Shown here piece by piece: positions 6,958 through 9,471 of a DNA stretch of 9,471 nucleotides (the first letter of the stretch is position 1; the number at the start of each line of letters is the position of its first letter). The translations under genes and the position numbers were made by a program. The DNA comes from Candidatus Gastranaerophilales bacterium. Lineage in GTDB: Bacteria > Cyanobacteriota > Vampirovibrionia > Gastranaerophilales > Gastranaerophilaceae. The stretch covers positions 1 to 9,471 of the forward strand of contig CALVER010000048.1 of assembly GCA_944326625.1 (NCBI GenBank), read 5' to 3'. Under the pieces are notes generated by a model. That model did not search any database and had not been told where the DNA came from. It worked only from the letters and a program-made list of their open reading frames with translations.

Positions 6958-8025
6958 ATGGTAGAATGCTTAACCGGAAAAAAAGTTTTAACAAAAGGTA
7001 ATTATGCAATAGCAAACGCTGCCGTGATTGCAGGTTGTGATTGCTATTTTGGTTATCCGATTACTCCGCAGAGTGAAATCGGCGAATTTATGAGCGGGAA
7101 AATGCAGGAATTAAAAAGGGCTTATGTATCGGCAGAAAGTGAATTGGCCGCAATTAATATGACACTCGGCGCATGTTCTACCGGCAAAAAGGCAATGACT
7201 TCATCATCTTCATGTGCCGTGTCATTAATGCAGGAAGCACTTTCTTATGCAACCTCCGATGAACTTCCCGTTGTATTAATCAGTGTTATGCGAGCAGGCC
7301 CGGGGCTGGGTAATATTTTCCCTTCGCAGGGTGATTATAACCAGTCGACAATCGGCGGCGGCGACGGCGATTATAAGATTATTGTTTTGTCGCCCTCAAC
7401 TGTTCAGGAAGCCGTTGATTTGACTTATAAAACTTTTTATCTTGCGCATAAATACAGAAATCCGGCGATTTTGCTTGCTGACGGACTTTTGGGACAGATG
7501 ATGGAACCTGTTGAATTTGGTGAATATCCTTATCCTGAAATTGATAATTCTTCCTGGGCTTTATCTGGCGCTAAAGGTAGAAATTCAAGAATAATCAGAT
7601 CTTATTCACCTACTGAAGGTCCTCAATGCGAGCACATCAGACATTTGTTTAATAAATATAAACTTCTGGAAGAAAAAGAAGTTATGTACGAAGAACTTTA
7701 TACGGATGACGCGGATTTATTGGTCTTAAGCTTTGGCAGTCTTTCCAGAAATGTTAAAGCAGCGATTAAAAAATTGCGTGAAAAAGGCTTGAAAATCGGA
7801 TTTTTCAGGCCGATTACCCTGTTCCCGTTCCCGAATAAAAGGCTGCAAGAATTGGCGGGATGTGTTAAAAAGTTCCTGACAGTTGAAGTTAATATGGGAC
7901 AGATGGTAAGGGATGTAAGACTTGCCGTGAACGGCCGTGTCCCGGTTGAATTTTTCGGCAAACCTGTAGGCTCCTGGCCGAGCGTTGAAGATTTGGAGTC
8001 CGCAATAGAGGGGGCAATGATATAA
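6958..8025 (+). CDS. vorB: 2-oxoacid:ferredoxin oxidoreductase, alpha subunit (VorB-type, 3-methyl-2-oxobutanoate class)
   Basis: A 355-residue protein, the usual length for a stand-alone alpha subunit. It has the pyrimidine-binding thiamine diphosphate domain, with GYPITPQSEI at 32-41, VSAESELAA at 57-65 (E60 in the usual position of the glutamate that activates the cofactor), RAGPGLGNIFPSQGDYNQ at 112-129 and DGLLGQMMEPVEF at 175-187. A C-terminal domain follows, with FRPITLFPFP at 283-292 and VEVNMGQMVRDVRLAVNG at 309-326. The GPGLGNIFPSQGDY and GLLGQMMEP forms resemble proteins annotated VorB (branched-chain 2-oxoacid) more than pyruvate or 2-oxoglutarate enzymes, but specificity within this superfamily is often wrongly assigned from sequence. 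The complex converts a 2-oxoacid plus CoA to acyl-CoA and CO2, reducing ferredoxin. AAAGGA at 6946-6951 is a good ribosome-binding site, overlapping the end of the ferredoxin gene. Its stop overlaps the beta start by one base (TAATG). Confidence 0.9.
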   Translation: MVECLTGKKVLTKGNYAIANAAVIAGCDCYFGYPITPQSEIGEFMSGKMQELKRAYVSAESELAAINMTLGACSTGKKAMTSSSSCAVSLMQEALSYATSDELPVVLISVMRAGPGLGNIFPSQGDYNQSTIGGGDGDYKIIVLSPSTVQEAVDLTYKTFYLAHKYRNPAILLADGLLGQMMEPVEFGEYPYPEIDNSSWALSGAKGRNSRIIRSYSPTEGPQCEHIRHLFNKYKLLEEKEVMYEELYTDDADLLVLSFGSLSRNVKAAIKKLREKGLKIGFFRPITLFPFPNKRLQELAGCVKKFLTVEVNMGQMVRDVRLAVNGRVPVEFFGKPVGSWPSVEDLESAIEGAMI

Positions 8026-8780
8026 TGGAAACACAAGTTTTTAAAATACCCGAATCATTTAAAAAAGATTTCAGATACACATTTTGTCCGGGCTGCGACC
8101 ATGGAATTGCAATCCGGCTTGTGGGTGAAGTCATGGATGAGCTTGGCATAAGAGAAAATACTATTGCCGCAACTTCTATCGGATGTTCAGTTACAATATA
8201 TGATTTTTTAAACGTCGATGCAATAGAAGCGCCGCATGGAAGAGCATTAGCTGTTGCAACCGGTGTTAAACGCGCAAATCCTGATAAATTTGTGTTCACA
8301 TATTCAGGCGACGGAGATTTCGCATCAATAGGTCTGGCTGAAAGTTTGCATGCCGCACTGAGAGGTGAATCATTATCCGCAATTTGTATTAATAACACGA
8401 CTTACGGCATGACAGGCGGTCAGCTCGGTCCTACAACCCTTTTGGGACAGGTTACGACTACATCTCCGACCGGGCGTAATGTTGAATATTACGGTTATCC
8501 GATTAAAATTGCGGAGCATGTCGCGCTTTGTGACGGTACAGCTTTTTCGGCAAGGGTTTCACTGGATACAATTGCCAATATAAGAAAAGCAAAACAGGCA
8601 ATTAAAAAGGCTTTTGAAGTTCAGCTTCACGGGCTGGGATTCGGGTTTGTTGAGATATTGTCAACTTGCCCTACAAACTGGCACATGTCGCCTGAACAGG
8701 CGCATGAAAGAGTGCGTAATGAAATGATGCCGGTATTTGTTCCGGGAATTTATAAAGATGTAACAGAAAAGTCATTCTGA
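8025..8780 (+). CDS. 2-oxoacid:ferredoxin oxidoreductase, beta (thiamine diphosphate-binding) subunit
   Basis: A 251-residue protein, typical for the beta subunit. The cofactor motif is SGDGD at 94-98 followed by NN at 123-124 (the GDG...NN pattern binding Mg2+ and diphosphate), then YGMTGGQ at 127-133 and GQVTTTSPTGR at 141-151. Four cysteines lie where the family binds the proximal [4Fe-4S] cluster: C21 and C24 (CPGC), C54 (GCS) and C215 (STCPTNW). One difference from the form I expect: CPGCDHG at 21-27 has Asp where CPGCGHG is usual. The YGMTGGQ...TTTSP block is of the Vor/Kor type. The start is the ATG overlapping the alpha stop by one base, with GAGGGGG ten bases upstream, so translational coupling is likely. 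The last two codons and the stop TGA lie within the palindromic element at 8771-8832, so the natural C-terminus may have been altered by its insertion. Confidence 0.9.
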   Translation: METQVFKIPESFKKDFRYTFCPGCDHGIAIRLVGEVMDELGIRENTIAATSIGCSVTIYDFLNVDAIEAPHGRALAVATGVKRANPDKFVFTYSGDGDFASIGLAESLHAALRGESLSAICINNTTYGMTGGQLGPTTLLGQVTTTSPTGRNVEYYGYPIKIAEHVALCDGTAFSARVSLDTIANIRKAKQAIKKAFEVQLHGLGFGFVEILSTCPTNWHMSPEQAHERVRNEMMPVFVPGIYKDVTEKSF

Positions 8781-8832
8781 GGGCTATGCCCGAAAAATCC
8801 CGTTGAGATTTTTCGCTTCGCTCAAAATGGAC
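8771..8832. repeat. Palindromic repeat element between the beta and gamma subunit genes
   Basis: About 62 bp with nested inverted repeats. The outer arms are GTCATTCTGAG (8771-8781) and CTCAAAATGGAC (8821-8832), pairing with one bulge and one mismatch. The inner arms are CGAAAAATC (8791-8799) and GATTTTTCG (8807-8815), a perfect 9-bp stem with a 7-base loop. GGGCTATGCCC (8781-8791) can form a small side hairpin. The look, ATTCTGAG...CGAAAAATC...GATTTTTCGCTTCGCTCAAAAT, resembles short dispersed intergenic palindromes seen in many bacterial genomes; only one copy is in this window. It is transcribed within the operon and could affect mRNA stability or the relative output of the gamma gene. It is not a good terminator, since no T-run follows the stem. 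Confidence 0.65.
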
Positions 8833-8839
8833 GGAAGGA
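8833..8839 (+). promoter_or_regulatory. Ribosome-binding site of the gamma subunit gene
   Basis: GGAAGGA lies eight bases before ATG 8848, directly after the palindromic element. It decides the start over the in-frame TTG at 8803, which lies inside the palindrome loop and has no ribosome-binding site. Confidence 0.7.
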
Positions 8840-8847
8840 AATATAAT

Positions 8848-9399
8848 ATGGAAAAAAATTTTATAATAGCAGGTTTTGGCGGTCAGGGCGTATTGTTAGC
8901 GGGTGAAGTGCTTGCGAATGCCTTTATGATTGATAATAAAAACGTAACCTGGTATCCGTCTTACGGTGCTGAAATGCGTGGCGGTACGGTTAACTGCGAA
9001 GTTGTCATGAGCGACGATGAGGTTAGTTCCGTTAACAAAAAAGAAACTGATTTTATTATTGTCTTAAATCAGGCGTCCTTTGATAAGTTTGAGCCTAAAG
9101 TCAAAAAAGGCGGGTATTTAATCGTTAATACTACGCTTGCTGAGGAAAAGAAAAACAGATCCGATATTCATTATATTTTTGCTCCGATTTCCAAAATGGC
9201 AGTGGAGTTGGGAAATGTAAAAATGGCTAATATGCTTGCATTAGGAATATTATTAAAAGCAAGCGGGTTTTTATCTGTTGATATTTTGGAAAAAGCTCTG
9301 GATACGGTGCTTCCGCCGCACAGAAAAAATCTTTTGCCGTTAAATAAAAACGCAATGGAAATAGGTTATAAGTATGATTTATTAACCGTAAATTGCTAA
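8848..9399 (+). CDS. 2-oxoacid:ferredoxin oxidoreductase, gamma subunit
   Basis: A 183-residue protein, the usual size for the stand-alone gamma subunit (PorC/KorC/VorC family). It opens with the hallmark GFGGQGV at 9-15, followed by WYPSYGAEMRGGTVNCEV at 35-52 (the conserved E-RGG segment), LNQASFDKF at 73-81, and the C-terminal NMLALGILL and PPHRKNLLPLN segments. This subunit completes the alpha-beta-gamma-delta complex and is thought to help bind or hold CoA. The start MEKNF is chosen because the motif normally lies about ten residues from the N-terminus and a strong ribosome-binding site precedes it. Unlike the other junctions of this operon (1-base overlap to 3-base gap), 67 bases separate it from the beta gene, filled by the palindromic element. 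It is the last gene of the operon in view; no clear terminator follows. Confidence 0.9.
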   Translation: MEKNFIIAGFGGQGVLLAGEVLANAFMIDNKNVTWYPSYGAEMRGGTVNCEVVMSDDEVSSVNKKETDFIIVLNQASFDKFEPKVKKGGYLIVNTTLAEEKKNRSDIHYIFAPISKMAVELGNVKMANMLALGILLKASGFLSVDILEKALDTVLPPHRKNLLPLNKNAMEIGYKYDLLTVNC

Positions 9400-9471
9400 A
9401 ATCACCTAAAAAGTCGATTTAAAAAATGCGGAAAAATATTATTCTGTTTCATGTCGAAATAAAAGAGGTTT
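9400..9471 (+). other. AT-rich end of window; possible leader of a following gene
   Basis: No convincing hairpin terminator is visible after the gamma gene. TATTAT at 9437-9442 could be a -10 element but lacks a -35. AAAAGAGG at 9461-9468 could be a ribosome-binding site for a gene starting just outside the window. Evidence is weak. Confidence 0.2.

Noticed and set aside
8781..8820. Rho-independent terminator between beta and gamma genes
   Set aside because: The inner stem is AT-rich and its T5 lies within the stem rather than after it; the gamma gene belongs to the same enzyme, so full termination here is unlikely. Partial attenuation remains possible.
8803..8847. N-terminal extension of the gamma subunit from a TTG at 8803
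   Set aside because: The extension is translated palindrome sequence, lacks a ribosome-binding site, and puts the GxGGQG motif too far from the N-terminus.

Overview
The window is AT-rich by eye, uses the standard genetic code, and has almost no intergenic space. The best guess at its source is an anaerobic bacterium of the Gastranaerophilales/Vampirovibrionia (Melainabacteria) type. This is an inference from three things: a type IV pilin-like protein of the style abundant in those genomes (GVVAAMTIPTLI at the N-terminus, a DVNG..GPN..G.D motif and a GCT-aromatic C-terminal motif), a four-subunit ferredoxin-dependent 2-oxoacid oxidoreductase typical of strict anaerobes, and base composition. 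No rRNA or other phylogenetic marker is present, so the assignment is tentative.

Layout. (1) Positions 1-651, + strand: the 3' part of a secreted or pilus-associated pilin-like gene whose first codons lie before the window. (2) Positions 648-6582, - strand: a probable two-gene unit. A very large (1521-residue) coiled-coil protein of unknown function comes first, followed by a GlcD/D-lactate-dehydrogenase-type FAD enzyme whose start overlaps the end of the coiled-coil gene. The FAD gene and the pilin-like gene converge and overlap by 4 bases at their stop codons. (3) Positions 6583-6741: the only sizeable intergenic region. It is a divergent control region with candidate promoters on both strands and a perfect 12-bp palindrome midway between them. 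(4) Positions 6742-9399, + strand: a four-gene operon for a 2-oxoacid:ferredoxin oxidoreductase (delta ferredoxin, alpha, beta, gamma; VorB-type alpha). (5) Positions 9400-9471: short AT-rich end with a possible ribosome-binding site for a gene beyond the window.

How the genes work together. The delta-alpha-beta-gamma set makes one cytoplasmic complex that oxidatively decarboxylates a 2-oxoacid to acyl-CoA with thiamine diphosphate, passing electrons through iron-sulphur clusters to ferredoxin. The FAD enzyme would oxidise a 2-hydroxyacid to a 2-oxoacid, so a metabolic link is conceivable, but the two lie on opposite strands and no shared substrate is shown.

Most unusual features. The giant protein contains two separate internal repeat systems: seven 23-24-residue, often proline-marked repeats and two in-register 89-residue repeats. 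A palindromic element of about 62 bp sits between the beta and gamma genes and supplies the stop codon of the beta gene.
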